A DNA stretch of 64,000 nucleotides from positions 78,078-142,077 of the forward strand of contig NZ_LMSG01000020.1 in NCBI RefSeq assembly GCF_001428335.1. The letters are read 5' to 3'. Within the stretch, counting starts at the first letter, position 1. Every line of letters begins with the position of its first letter. The translations under genes and the position numbers were made by a program. The notes below the pieces were generated by a model, which saw nothing but the letters and a program-made list of their open reading frames with translations, was not told the origin of the DNA and searched no databases. Origin of the DNA: Arthrobacter sp. Soil762. GTDB taxonomy: Bacteria > Actinomycetota > Actinomycetes > Actinomycetales > Micrococcaceae. Of the stretch, positions 1 to 8,872 are shown piece by piece.

Positions 1-544
1 AGCTTTCCTCGCCGGTCTTCTGCAGGACCACAGGGATGTTGCCGATCTCGGTGTTCAGGGCGGTTCCCACGGTGAAGCTGCGAGGGTGCAGGTCCAGGGC
101 ACAGCCCTTTTCCAGGGCCGCGCGGGCCCGGGGGCCGGAAAGCTCGAACGTGGTGCGGTTCGCGGAGAGGTCCACCACCTGGCCCGGAGCCTCGCCCAGC
201 GCGGCTACGAGGGAGCCGATGAGGTCACCGCCCAGGGAATCGTGGGCCTCTTCGGGTGCCACCACCAGGAACTCGGAGGGTCCCAGCCAGAGGACGCTGA
301 CGCGGTCGGTGCCGGCCACGTCGCCGCAGCGTGCCGGCAGTCCGCCGGTGACGGCGGCGATCCGTGCGCCTTCCTCGGAGCGGGGGTCCACGCGGACGCC
401 CGCCATGGTCTGGAACGGGCCTTCGTTCAGGACCACCGTCCCCTGGATGGAGCCGGCCTCCAGTGCAGCGGCCAGGTGGGAGGCGGGGCTGCGGCGGATG
501 TCCCGGAGTCCATTGATGCCGTTGATTGCTGCTGTGTTAGCCAT
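1..544 (-). CDS. soxG: Sarcosine oxidase gamma subunit, 3' end beyond window
   Basis: Gamma subunit of heterotetrameric sarcosine oxidase, a cytoplasmic enzyme that demethylates sarcosine to glycine and passes the C1 unit to tetrahydrofolate or releases formaldehyde. The visible part, about 181 residues starting MANTAAINGINGLRDIRRSP, has the SoxG pattern, including VSVLWLGPSEFLVVAP and the DLSANRTTFELSGPRA stretch typical of this GcvT-like fold. The ATG at 544 overlaps the soxA stop by 8 bases, so translation is probably coupled. The C-terminus runs off the left edge. It is the last visible gene of glyA-soxBDAG. Confidence 0.9.
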   Translation of the reverse strand, partial: MANTAAINGINGLRDIRRSPASHLAAALEAGSIQGTVVLNEGPFQTMAGVRVDPRSEEGARIAAVTGGLPARCGDVAGTDRVSVLWLGPSEFLVVAPEEAHDSLGGDLIGSLVAALGEAPGQVVDLSANRTTFELSGPRARAALEKGCALDLHPRSFTVGTALNTEIGNIPVVLQKTGEES

Positions 545-3479
545 CTTTGCGGGTCCCTTCGGGGTCAAAAAGTACGGTTTCTGCGACAACAACGTCAACC
601 AGCTGGTCGCCGGCGGCGGCCACCAGGGTCTCGCCGATGCGGTTGCGGCCATTCTTGATCAGTGCCAGCGCGAAGGACCTGCCCAGCGCGGCGCTGTGGT
701 AGCTCGAGGTCACGAAGCCCTGCATGGGCACCGGGCCGTAGGCGGGGTTGGTGCTGATGCCCTTTTCCACGAGCTGGGTGCCTTCCGGCAGCCGGATGGT
801 GCCGTCCACGGGCAGGACGCTGACCAGGTGCTTGCGGTCCCCGCGCTGGGCGTCGGCCCGGGTGTAGGAGCGTTTGCCGATGAAGTCCTTGGCCTTGGAG
901 ACCACCCATTCCATGCCCGCGTCCTGCGGGGTGACGGTGCCGTCGGTGTCCTGCCCGACGATCGGGTAGCCCTTTTCGGCGCGGAGCACGTGCATGGTTT
1001 CGGTGCCGTAGGGGGTGATGTTGAATTCGGCGCCTGCCGCGGCCACGGCTTCCCAGGTGTTCAGCCCGTACCATGACGGCACGTTGATCTCGTAGGCCAG
1101 TTCGCCGGAGAAGGAGATCCGGCAGACCCTGGCCTGCACGCCTGAGGCGAGGGTGGTTTCGCGGAACGTCATGAACGGGAAGGCTTCCGCCTCCAGCCCG
1201 CCGCCCGCCGCCAGGTCCGGCGCCAGTTTGGCGAGCACCGCCCGGGATTTGGGCCCGACGACGGCAATGGTGGACCACTGTTCGGTCACCGAGGTGCAGT
1301 GCACGTCGAGTTCGGGCCATTCGGTCTGCAGCCATTCCTCCAGCCAGTCCAGCACCTTCGCGGCACCGCCGGTGGTGGTGGTCATGAAGAACCGGTCATC
1401 GTCGAGGCGCAGGGTGACGCCGTCGTCGAAGATCATGCCGTCCGCCATGCACATCACGCCGTAGCGGGCCGAACCCGGGGCGAGCTTCTTGAACGCGTTG
1501 GTGTAGATCCGGTTGAGGAACTCACCGGCGTCCTTGCCGCGGATTTCGATCTTGCCGAGGGTGGTGGCGTCCATAAAGCCCACGGATTCGCGGACGGCTG
1601 CGCACTCGCGGAGCACGGCGGTGTCCATGTCCTCCCCGCCCTGCGGGTAGTACCAGGGCCGCTTCCACTGCCCGACGTCCTCGAACAGTGCCCCCTGTGC
1701 CTCGTGCCACGGGTGGATGGACGTTTTGCGGGCGGGGTCGAACAGTTCGCCGCGCTGGCGTCCGGCGAGGGCAGCGAACGCCACCGGAGTGAAGGGTGCC
1801 CGGTAGGTGGTGGTGCCGATGTCGCCGATGCCCCGGGACGCTTCGCCGGCGGTCCGGAGCGCGGCGGCGATGACGCCGATCGCGTTGACCCCGGAGGTCT
1901 TGCCCTGGTCGTTGGCGGTGCTGATGGACGTGTAGCGCTTGATGTGCTCCACGGACCGCATCCCGGCGCCGGTGGAGCGCAGGACGTCGGCCACGGACTG
2001 GTCGCGCTGGAAGTCCACAAAGTGGTGGTGCCAGTCGTCCGGCGTGCCCGCCTGGCCCGGGACCAGCCAAAGCTGGCGGGTCGGGGCGGAGGCCTTCGGC
2101 TCGCCGAGGACTGACGGTTTGGTTTCCGACGCGAATCCTGCGGCGATGGCCGCGGCGGCGCCGGCGGAAATGCCCTCGGCCACGCAGTCCTCGAGTTCGA
2201 AGCTGCCGCGTCCGGAGCCGATGGTCTGCTGGTTCGGAACTATGGTGCTTGGCACGAAAGCGGCCAGTTCATCGGCCCAGCGCAGCTTGCCCTGCCGCTG
2301 GGAGTGGAGGTGCACCAGCGGGCTCCAGCCGCCGGAGACTGCCAGAAGGTCGCAGGCGATCTCTTCGACGCCGGAGGTGAGTTCGCCGTCGTCGTTGATG
2401 CTGCGGACGGTGACTGCGAACAGCCGGCCGTCATCGCCGGCTGCCGTGTTGGCCACCGCGCTGCCGATCAGCACGCGGGTGCCGGCTTCGACGGCGGCAG
2501 CTGCCACCTGGGTGAGGGCGGGACGGGCGTCGACGACGGCCGCCACCTTGACGCCGGCGGCGCGCAGGTCCGCGGCGAGGGCGTAGGCGCTGTCGTTGGT
2601 GGTGCTGATGACCACGCGCTGCCCGGCGGCGACGGCGTAGCGGTTGAGGTAGCTCCGGACGGCAGAGGCGAGCATGATGCCGGGGCGGTCGTTGTTCTCG
2701 AAGACCAGGGGCCGTTCGTGGGCGCCGGGCGCCAGCACCACCTGACTAGCACGCACGTGCCAAATCCGCTGCCGGGAAACGCCGGGCGCGGCCGGGCTGG
2801 ACAGGTGGTCGGTGCGGTTCTGGACCGCGATGACGTAGTTGGCATCGTAGGCGCCGAAGGCCGTGGTGCGGTTCAGGACCGTGCTTTCGGCTCCGGAAAT
2901 GAGTTCGGCTTCCACATCGGCCACCCATTCCAGGGCGGGCTTGCCTTCGATGTCCTCGGCCAGCCCGGGCGCAGTGGATCCGGACAGGAGCGATCCTCCC
3001 AGTTCGGGCTGGTCATCCATGAGCATCACGCGGGCACCGGTGCGGACCGCTTCGCGGGCGGCGGCCAGGCCGGCGGGGCCGCCGCCGATCACCAGGACGT
3101 CGGTGTGGACGTACTTCTTGTCGTATTCGGCCCGGTCTTCCTCGGGGTCCAATCGGCCCAGTCCGTTGAGGAGCTCGGCCTTGAGCCCGTCCACCAGGGT
3201 GACGGTGGTGGCGGGGAGCATGGACTCGGCCACGTCACCGGGAAAGCGCGGCGCGACTTTGACCATCGCGTTGGACTCCTCCACACCGGCGGACATGATG
3301 CCGCGGGCGCGGTCCTCGTAGAGGGAGTTGCCCGCGGAGATCCGGCCGTTGGCGAGCAGCGCGGAGGCGAGCGTGTCACCGGGGTGTCCGGTGAATTCCT
3401 CGCCGTCCACAGTGAAGCGCCAGGAGATGGTGCGGTCGATGCGTCCGCCGGCGGTGAGGCGGGCGTTCTGGGAAGTCAC
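537..3479 (-). CDS. soxA: Sarcosine oxidase alpha subunit
   Basis: Large subunit (980 aa, usual length) of heterotetrameric sarcosine oxidase. The N-terminal part resembles a ferredoxin-like 2Fe-2S fold (about residues 15-100). A dinucleotide-binding motif, VLVIGGGPAGLAAA, follows at about 128-141 and should hold NAD+. The C-terminal third is a GcvT/aminomethyltransferase domain that binds folate and makes 5,10-methylene-THF. The GTG start at 3479 overlaps the soxD stop (GTGA), and the 3' end overlaps soxG by 8 bases, so this is a tight operon. Cofactor assignments come from the family; the motifs and gene order are seen directly. Confidence 0.95.
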   Translation of the reverse strand: MTSQNARLTAGGRIDRTISWRFTVDGEEFTGHPGDTLASALLANGRISAGNSLYEDRARGIMSAGVEESNAMVKVAPRFPGDVAESMLPATTVTLVDGLKAELLNGLGRLDPEEDRAEYDKKYVHTDVLVIGGGPAGLAAAREAVRTGARVMLMDDQPELGGSLLSGSTAPGLAEDIEGKPALEWVADVEAELISGAESTVLNRTTAFGAYDANYVIAVQNRTDHLSSPAAPGVSRQRIWHVRASQVVLAPGAHERPLVFENNDRPGIMLASAVRSYLNRYAVAAGQRVVISTTNDSAYALAADLRAAGVKVAAVVDARPALTQVAAAAVEAGTRVLIGSAVANTAAGDDGRLFAVTVRSINDDGELTSGVEEIACDLLAVSGGWSPLVHLHSQRQGKLRWADELAAFVPSTIVPNQQTIGSGRGSFELEDCVAEGISAGAAAAIAAGFASETKPSVLGEPKASAPTRQLWLVPGQAGTPDDWHHHFVDFQRDQSVADVLRSTGAGMRSVEHIKRYTSISTANDQGKTSGVNAIGVIAAALRTAGEASRGIGDIGTTTYRAPFTPVAFAALAGRQRGELFDPARKTSIHPWHEAQGALFEDVGQWKRPWYYPQGGEDMDTAVLRECAAVRESVGFMDATTLGKIEIRGKDAGEFLNRIYTNAFKKLAPGSARYGVMCMADGMIFDDGVTLRLDDDRFFMTTTTGGAAKVLDWLEEWLQTEWPELDVHCTSVTEQWSTIAVVGPKSRAVLAKLAPDLAAGGGLEAEAFPFMTFRETTLASGVQARVCRISFSGELAYEINVPSWYGLNTWEAVAAAGAEFNITPYGTETMHVLRAEKGYPIVGQDTDGTVTPQDAGMEWVVSKAKDFIGKRSYTRADAQRGDRKHLVSVLPVDGTIRLPEGTQLVEKGISTNPAYGPVPMQGFVTSSYHSAALGRSFALALIKNGRNRIGETLVAAAGDQLVDVVVAETVLFDPEGTRKDG

Positions 3480-3871
3480 TTGGTTGCTCCTTCCGGGGCG
3501 GTGGTGCTGGATGAAGAGGTGCTTGGCGCGGCGTTTCCGGTGGTGGTGCTGTCAGCGGCGGTGCTGGCAGTACCGGGTTCGGAGGCTGCCGGGCCGGTCG
3601 TTGCCGGTCGGGGAGTACCCATCGCGTAGACGGCCTGGATGTCGTACGTGACGGTGTCGCGGAGCATGTTGAACCACTGGCGGCAGCCGGTGCTGTGCAG
3701 CCAGCGCTCGGCGAAGGCGCCCTTGGTGTTGTCCCGGTAGAACAGGAACTCGGCCCATTCGCGGTCGTTCAGCTCGGTGGGGTTTTCCGGGTAGGCCACG
3801 TGGGCCTGACCGCCGTAGTGGAACTCGGTCTCGTCGCGGGAGCCGCAGTTGGGGCATGGGATAAGCAGCAT
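3476..3871 (-). CDS. soxD: Sarcosine oxidase delta subunit with long low-complexity tail
   Basis: Small zinc-binding subunit of sarcosine oxidase. It begins MLLIPCPNCGSRDETEF, with the expected Cys-x2-Cys pair, and carries the family region STGCRQWFNMLRDTV near residue 65. Family members are about 90-110 residues. This one has 131, because after AVYAMG (about residue 80) it continues in a roughly 50-residue Thr/Ala/Ser/Pro-rich tail that looks disordered. The stop overlaps the soxA GTG start by 4 bases. The ATG at 3871 follows a purine-rich AAAGAAGA stretch. Confidence 0.93.
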   Translation of the reverse strand: MLLIPCPNCGSRDETEFHYGGQAHVAYPENPTELNDREWAEFLFYRDNTKGAFAERWLHSTGCRQWFNMLRDTVTYDIQAVYAMGTPRPATTGPAASEPGTASTAADSTTTGNAAPSTSSSSTTAPEGATK

Positions 3872-3904
3872 GTGCGTCTTCTTTCTAAAGGTCGCTGGCG
3901 GCGG

Positions 3905-5125
3905 CTAGTGGGCGACGGCGGCTGCGCCGTGCTCGTCGATCAGGGCGCCGGTTTCGAAGCGCTCCAGCGCAAACGGCTTGTTCAGCTTGTGCGGGGTCCC
4001 GGTGGCGATGGTGTGCGCGAACGTGAGGCCCGCGGCCGGGGTGCCCTTGAAGCCGCCGGTGCCCCAGCCGCAGTTCACGAACATGTTCTCCACCGGGGTA
4101 GTGCCAACGATGGGGGAGGCGTCCAGGGTGGTGTCCACGATGCCGCCCCACGTCCGGAGCACGTGCGCCCGGGCAAAGATGGGGAAGAGTTCGACGGCGG
4201 CAGCCATCTGGTGCTCGATCACATGGAAGGAGCCGCGCTGGCCGTAGCCGTTGTAGGAGTCCACGCCGGCGCCCATGACCAGTTCGCCCTTGTGGGCCTG
4301 GGAGACGTAGACGTGCACGTGGTTGGACATCACTACGGTGGGGTGGACCGGTTCGTGCAGTTCGGAGACCAGCGCCTGGAGCGGGTGTGACTGGATGGGG
4401 AGCCGGAAGCCAGCCATTTCCGCCAGGACCGAGCTGTGCCCGGCGGCGCAGAGGCCCACCTTTTCGGTGTTGATGGTGCCCTGGTTGGTCTTGACGCCCA
4501 CCACGCGGTTGCCGTCCTTGACGAAGCCGGTGACTTCGCAGTTCTGGATGATGTCCACGCCCAGCTCGTCGCATTTGCGGGCGAAGGCCCAGGCCACGTG
4601 GTCATGCTTGGCGATGCCGGCACGAGGCTGGTAGGTGGCGCCCATGACGGGGTAGCGGATGTTGTCGTTAATGTTCAGGATGGGGCAGAGTTCCTTGACC
4701 TGCTTCGGATCCAGCCACTCGGCGTCCACGCCGTTGAGCTTGTTGGCGCCGACACGCCGGATGCTTTCGCGGACGTCACCCAGGGTGTGGGCAAGGTTCA
4801 TCACGCCGCGCTGGCTGAACAGGAAGTCGTATTCGAGCTCCTCCGGCAGGATTTCCCAGAGCTTGAGGGCGTGCTCGTAGATGGCCGCGCTCTCGTCCCA
4901 GAGGTAGTTGGAACGGATGATGGTGGTGTTCCGGGCCATGTTGCCCCCGGCCAGCCAGCCCTTTTCCAGGACGGCGATGTTGGTCATCCCGTGGTTCTTG
5001 GCCAGGAAGTAGGCCGTGGCCAGGCCATGCCCGCCGCCGCCCACAATCACGGCATCGTAGGAGGACTTGGGCTCCGGGTTCCGCCAGAGGAAATCCGGGT
5101 GTTCCGGGAGCTGTTGGTTGCTCAC
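3905..5125 (-). CDS. soxB: Sarcosine oxidase beta subunit
   Basis: FAD/FMN-containing catalytic subunit (406 aa, usual length). An N-terminal FAD motif, VIVGGGGHGLATAYF, lies at about 27-41. The segment QPRAGIAKHDHVAWA (about 166-180) contains the His (174 or 176) corresponding to the one that covalently binds FMN in characterised SoxB. The remainder is a DAO-type fold with the late motif NCGWGTGGFKGTPAAG. It starts with GTG at 5125, overlapping the glyA stop (GTGA). The order glyA-soxB-soxD-soxA-soxG matches sarcosine oxidase operons of Arthrobacter and Corynebacterium. Confidence 0.95.
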   Translation of the reverse strand: MSNQQLPEHPDFLWRNPEPKSSYDAVIVGGGGHGLATAYFLAKNHGMTNIAVLEKGWLAGGNMARNTTIIRSNYLWDESAAIYEHALKLWEILPEELEYDFLFSQRGVMNLAHTLGDVRESIRRVGANKLNGVDAEWLDPKQVKELCPILNINDNIRYPVMGATYQPRAGIAKHDHVAWAFARKCDELGVDIIQNCEVTGFVKDGNRVVGVKTNQGTINTEKVGLCAAGHSSVLAEMAGFRLPIQSHPLQALVSELHEPVHPTVVMSNHVHVYVSQAHKGELVMGAGVDSYNGYGQRGSFHVIEHQMAAAVELFPIFARAHVLRTWGGIVDTTLDASPIVGTTPVENMFVNCGWGTGGFKGTPAAGLTFAHTIATGTPHKLNKPFALERFETGALIDEHGAAAVAH

Positions 5126-6501
5126 TGGGCTGCTCCAATCATGTCAGATTCGAAAGCGGCAATGTCGGTGCCGTTATTGAGATGCGCATAAAGCGGGAAC
5201 TGGTCGGCCAGAGCCGTGACCCGGGCACGGAGTACGACGGCGGCGTCGTCGCTGAGGCGTGCACCGCCGGAGGTGCCGTCCCCGGCGTCGTTGTTGCCTG
5301 TGCCAGTAACGGCGGCGATGAGCGCGGTCGCGATGATGTCCGCGACTTCGGTGAATTCGGTGGCGCCGAAGCCCCGCGTGGCAAGGGCCGGCGTGCCGAT
5401 CCGGAGGCCGGAAGACACCATCGGCGGGCGCGGATCGAACGGCACGGCGTTGCGGTTGACCGTGATGCCGATCCGGTGCAGGGCGTCTTCCGCCTGCTGG
5501 CCGTCCAGTTCAGAGTGGCGAAGGTCCACCAGGACCAGGTGCACGTCCGTACCGCCGTTGACCACGGAGATTCCCGCGGCCGCAACGTCCTCACGTAGGA
5601 GGCGTTCGGCAAGCAGCTTGGACCCCTGCAGGACGCGTTCCTGGCGTTCCTTGAATTCGGGGGTGCCGGCGAGCTTGAAGGCCACGGCCTTGGCGGCGAT
5701 GACGTGCTCCAGCGGGCCGCCCTGTTGGCCGGGGAACACGGCGCTGTTGATCTTGCGGGCGTACTTTTCCTTGGCGAGGATGACTCCGCCGCGAGGGCCG
5801 CCGAGGGTCTTGTGCGTGGTGGTGGTGACAACGTCGGCGTAGGGGACCGGGTTGGGATGCAGCCCTGCGGCGACGAGGCCGGCGAAGTGCGCCATGTCCA
5901 CCATGAGGTAGGCGTCCACGAGGTCGGCGATCCGGCGGAACTCGGCGAAGTCGAGCTGGCGGGAGTAGGCGGACCAGCCGGCGACGATCAGCTTCGGGCG
6001 GTGTTCCAGGGCCAGCGCCTCGACCTCGGCCATATCGATCCGGAGGTCCGATTCACGCACGTGGTAGGGGACCACGTTGTAGAGCTTGCCGGAGAAATTG
6101 ATCTTCATGCCGTGGGTGAGGTGGCCGCCGTGGGCCAGGCTCAGGCCCATGATGGTGTCGCCCGGGTTCAGCAGGGCGAACATGGCGGCGGCATTGGCCT
6201 GGGCGCCGGAGTGCGGCTGGACGTTGGCGAATTCGGCGCCGAACAGGGCCTTGACGCGGTCGATGGCGAGCTGCTCGATGACGTCCACGTGCTCGCAGCC
6301 GCCGTAGTAGCGCTTGCCCGGGTAGCCCTCGGCGTACTTGTTCGTCAGGACCGAGCCCTGCGCCTCCATAACCGCGGACGGGGCGAAATTCTCCGACGCG
6401 ATCATTTCCAGCGTCGACTGCTGGCGGACCAGCTCATTGTTAATGGCCTGCTGGACCTCGGGATCGACTGCGGAAAGTCGCTCGTTCAACTGCTCAACCA
6501 C
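5122..6501 (-). CDS. glyA: Serine hydroxymethyltransferase
   Basis: PLP enzyme that interconverts glycine plus 5,10-methylene-THF with serine plus THF. As first gene of the sox operon it can turn both products of sarcosine oxidase, glycine and methylene-THF, into serine. The protein (459 aa) has the SHMT PLP-lysine region VVTTTTHKTLGGPRGG and the N-terminal IASENFAPSAVMEAQGS block. It is slightly longer than typical SHMTs because of a Gly/Asn/Asp-rich insert near residue 405. The GTG start at 6501 follows AAAAGGAGC. Being part of the sox operon, it is probably a catabolic copy and not the housekeeping one. Confidence 0.95.
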   Translation of the reverse strand: MVEQLNERLSAVDPEVQQAINNELVRQQSTLEMIASENFAPSAVMEAQGSVLTNKYAEGYPGKRYYGGCEHVDVIEQLAIDRVKALFGAEFANVQPHSGAQANAAAMFALLNPGDTIMGLSLAHGGHLTHGMKINFSGKLYNVVPYHVRESDLRIDMAEVEALALEHRPKLIVAGWSAYSRQLDFAEFRRIADLVDAYLMVDMAHFAGLVAAGLHPNPVPYADVVTTTTHKTLGGPRGGVILAKEKYARKINSAVFPGQQGGPLEHVIAAKAVAFKLAGTPEFKERQERVLQGSKLLAERLLREDVAAAGISVVNGGTDVHLVLVDLRHSELDGQQAEDALHRIGITVNRNAVPFDPRPPMVSSGLRIGTPALATRGFGATEFTEVADIIATALIAAVTGTGNNDAGDGTSGGARLSDDAAVVLRARVTALADQFPLYAHLNNGTDIAAFESDMIGAAQ

Positions 6502-6529
6502 GGATGCTCCTTTTGAAATACCACTGTTG

Positions 6530-6558
6530 TTATGACTGATATATCAGTGTGAGGTCAA
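6530..6558 (-). promoter_or_regulatory. glyA-sox promoter with palindromic operator in its spacer
   Basis: On the minus strand, TTGACC (6558-6553), 17 bases, then TCATAA (6535-6530) resembles a sigma-70 promoter for glyA. The spacer contains the perfect 14-bp palindrome ACTGATATATCAGT (6535-6548). TGATATATCA cores are typical of operators for FCD-type GntR regulators, and such a gene starts divergently at 6607. I infer that this protein controls the sox operon from this site. Confidence 0.6.
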
Positions 6559-6606
6559 TGGTATGATTGGGATCACAGCAGAGTCAATAGCTGGAATCAA
6601 AATGGC

Positions 6607-7332
6607 ATGGAGCTTCCGCTTGTAAGTCGGAGCCTGAACAGTGAAGAACGGAGTGGCGCCTTGAATGCACTTCTTGCCCTGCCCCCCGCGGAGGGCGAAG
6701 CGCCGTCGCAGGCCGAGGCCGCGTATAGGCAGCTGCGCGACAAGCTGATCATGCTGGAGATCCGGCCGGGTGAGCCCATTAACGACGGGCAGCTGGCGGC
6801 AGAGCTCGGATTCGGCCGCACGCCCGTGCGCGAGGCGATCAAGCGGCTTGAGGTGGACCATCTGGTGGTTTCCTATCCTCGTCGGGGGACCTTTGCCACC
6901 AATGTGGACTTCACGGAGCTCGCCGACGTCTCGGAGATCCGGGAGCTGCTGGAGCCGCTGGCTGCGCGCCGGGCCGCCAGGAGGGCAAGCGAGTCCATGC
7001 GCCGTGAACTGCTGCAGGTGGCCGATGTCATCGCGGAACTGGATCCCAGCCCGGGGGAGTCCCGCGACCTGATGCGCTACGACCTGACCGTGCACCGGCT
7101 GATCTACAAGGCGGCCGCCAACCCGCACCTGGAAGACACGCTCATCCGCTACGACAACCTGGCCACGCGCATCTGGTGCCTGGTCCTGGACAAGGTGCCC
7201 TCCGTGAGCGGCCACATCACCGAGCATGTGGAGCTGCTCAAGGCGGTGGCCGCGGGGGACGCCGACAAGGCAGGCGAACTGGCCCTGCATCACGTCACCA
7301 GCTTTGAGGAAACCATCCGCAAGGTGCTCTAA
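6607..7332 (+). CDS. GntR/FCD family transcriptional regulator
   Basis: Cytoplasmic DNA-binding regulator of 241 aa. The N-terminal winged helix (about residues 38-108) has the GntR pattern LAAELGFGRTPVREAIKRL. The C-terminal all-helical FCD effector domain has the metal-binding pattern LMRYDLTVHRLI (Asp and His) plus later His residues (GHITEHVELL). It is divergent from glyA and shares a 105-bp promoter region carrying a perfect palindrome. The likely role is control of the glyA-soxBDAG operon in response to a catabolite; the effector cannot be told from sequence. Confidence 0.88.
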   Translation: MELPLVSRSLNSEERSGALNALLALPPAEGEAPSQAEAAYRQLRDKLIMLEIRPGEPINDGQLAAELGFGRTPVREAIKRLEVDHLVVSYPRRGTFATNVDFTELADVSEIRELLEPLAARRAARRASESMRRELLQVADVIAELDPSPGESRDLMRYDLTVHRLIYKAAANPHLEDTLIRYDNLATRIWCLVLDKVPSVSGHITEHVELLKAVAAGDADKAGELALHHVTSFEETIRKVL

Positions 7333-7344
7333 GCCGCCCCGGAA

Positions 7345-7488
7345 CCCTCTCTCACTCAAGGTTGGCACGTAGGGACTTTCCGCAATAAAAACGGAAACGC
7401 TCTCTCACCTCCTGCAACCAAAACGGAAATGCTCTCTCACCCGGGTGAGAGAGCGTTCCCTAAATTCCTGCAGGAAGTGAGAGAGCGT
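7345..7488. repeat. Cluster of 32-bp-spaced GTGAGAGAGCG repeats, copy A
   Basis: Five copies of the core GTGAGAGAGCG or its complement lie between the convergent gntR and hxlA genes. Complement-strand copies are at 7345-7355 (CC in place of CG), 7398-7408 and 7430-7440. Plus-strand copies are at 7445-7455 and 7477-7487. Successive same-strand copies are exactly 32 bases apart (7398/7430 and 7445/7477). The two arms meet in a perfect 24-bp palindrome at 7431-7454. Spacers tend to end in TGCAGGA or similar. Its place between two gene ends suggests a terminator or insulator-like role. Confidence 0.8.
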
Positions 7489-7497
7489 CCTGGAAGG

Positions 7498-8121
7498 CTA
7501 GATGATCGCGGCGCGCAGCTCCTTCGCTGCCAGGGCGGGGTCGTCGGCGCTGTAGATGGACCCGCCGACGACGGCGACGTCGGCCCCGGCGCGCTGCACG
7601 GCTTCGATGGTGGAGATGTTCACTCCGCCGGCCACGGAGAACGGCACGCGGGCCTCTTCCCCGGCGCTGAGGAGCACGTCCAGGTTGTAGCCCGGCTTGG
7701 CCTGCTCGTCCAGTCCGGCGTGGAACTCGATGAACTTGGCTCCGAGGGCGCGGGCTTCCCTGGCGCGGGTCACCTTGTCCGCCACGCCGATCAGGTCCAC
7801 AACGATGCCCTTGTTGTGGGCCTTCGCTGCCTTGACCGCGCCGGCGATGGTGGAATCGTCGGCGCCGCCGAGCACGGACACCAGGTCTGCACCTGCGCTG
7901 AACGCGATGTCGGCTTCGAGCTCGCCTGCGTCCATGGTCTTCAGGTCGGCGAAGACGATCTTGTCCGCGTGGGCGGTCTTGACGGCGGTAACGGCGGACA
8001 GCCCGGCGTTCTTCACCAGCGGCGTTCCGAGCTCGATGATGTCAACGTATTCGGCGACCTTGCCGGCGAGGTCGAGGGCGGCTTCGATGGTCAGGACGTC
8101 CATGGCTACTTGCAGTTTCAT
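7498..8121 (-). CDS. hxlA: 3-hexulose-6-phosphate synthase
   Basis: Ribulose monophosphate pathway enzyme that condenses formaldehyde with ribulose 5-phosphate. The 207-aa protein is the usual length. It shows the OMP-decarboxylase-like barrel with MKLQVAMDVL at the start, the catalytic region IVFADLKTMDAGELEADIA (about 74-92), and the phosphate-binding end PFSVAGGVNISTIEA plus GADVAVVGGSIYS. It follows hxlB by 65 bases on the same strand. Near sarcosine oxidase, dimethylglycine oxidase and betaine demethylase, it most likely captures formaldehyde released by demethylation. Confidence 0.93.
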   Translation of the reverse strand: MKLQVAMDVLTIEAALDLAGKVAEYVDIIELGTPLVKNAGLSAVTAVKTAHADKIVFADLKTMDAGELEADIAFSAGADLVSVLGGADDSTIAGAVKAAKAHNKGIVVDLIGVADKVTRAREARALGAKFIEFHAGLDEQAKPGYNLDVLLSAGEEARVPFSVAGGVNISTIEAVQRAGADVAVVGGSIYSADDPALAAKELRAAII

Positions 8122-8186
8122 GTGGGTTCTTCTTTCGGGTTGGGGGAGCGTTCTTGCTGAAACAGGGTTGGAACGGCGCGGCTTGG

Positions 8187-8789
8187 TTATTCGAGGTTCG
8201 CGTGGCGCTGCCAGAGGTCTTCCGGTGACGCAGCATCATCGTCCCAAAGGCTCTGGAACACCGCCTCGGTAGTGGTGAACAGCACCTGCTCAAAGAGGCT
8301 GCCCGAATACTGCCGGGACGCCGCCGAGCCGTGGTCAGTCTTTTGGGCGGCGGGGATAAGTACGACGGCGATAGCAACGGCCGCGAGCGGGGAACCGGAG
8401 CTGGTGGTGTAGGCAGCCACCCGGGCACCTTGGGCGGCCGCGGTTTCCGCCGCCGTGACGACGCCGGCGGTGGTCCCGGAGCCGGAGGCTGCCAGCAGCA
8501 GGTCGCCGGCGCGGATGGCCGGAGCCGTGGTCTCACCGACCACGTGCACCGTCAGGCCGAGATGCATGAGCCGCATGGCCGCCATTTTCAGGACAAGGCC
8601 GCTGCGTCCGGCGCCGGTCACGAAGATCCGGTCGGCCAGCCTGAGCTCGGTGACGAGGGCTGCGACCTGCACCGGGTCAACGCGCTCTGACGCAGCCCTG
8701 ATCTCGCCCAGGACCAGAGCCCGGTTCCGGTCAAGGGCCTTGGACGTTCCGGCCAGGCCGGCTGGACTGGTTTCTGCGGTGACACTCAT
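8187..8789 (-). CDS. hxlB: 6-phospho-3-hexuloisomerase
   Basis: SIS-domain isomerase (200 aa) converting hexulose 6-phosphate to fructose 6-phosphate, the partner of HxlA. Visible features are the SIS motif FVTGAGRSGLVLKMAAMRL (about 53-71), the second sugar-binding loop LLLAASGSGTT, and the C-terminal FEQVLFTTTEAVFQSL helix characteristic of this family. It is the first gene of an hxlB-hxlA pair and is divergent from a LuxR-type regulator gene. Control by that regulator is plausible but unproven. Confidence 0.92.
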   Translation of the reverse strand: MSVTAETSPAGLAGTSKALDRNRALVLGEIRAASERVDPVQVAALVTELRLADRIFVTGAGRSGLVLKMAAMRLMHLGLTVHVVGETTAPAIRAGDLLLAASGSGTTAGVVTAAETAAAQGARVAAYTTSSGSPLAAVAIAVVLIPAAQKTDHGSAASRQYSGSLFEQVLFTTTEAVFQSLWDDDAASPEDLWQRHANLE

Positions 8790-8872
8790 TGGCGCCAGCC
8801 TCCTTCGTTTGTGACTCCTTCATCCTGTCCCGTCCGTTGAGTGGGGCCAACGCCATCATCGGACGGTCCTGA

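Noticed and set aside
7345..7488. CRISPR-like array from the regular 32-bp spacing
   Set aside because: The conserved core is only 11 bp, arms face both directions, spacers are partly conserved, and no cas genes are present.
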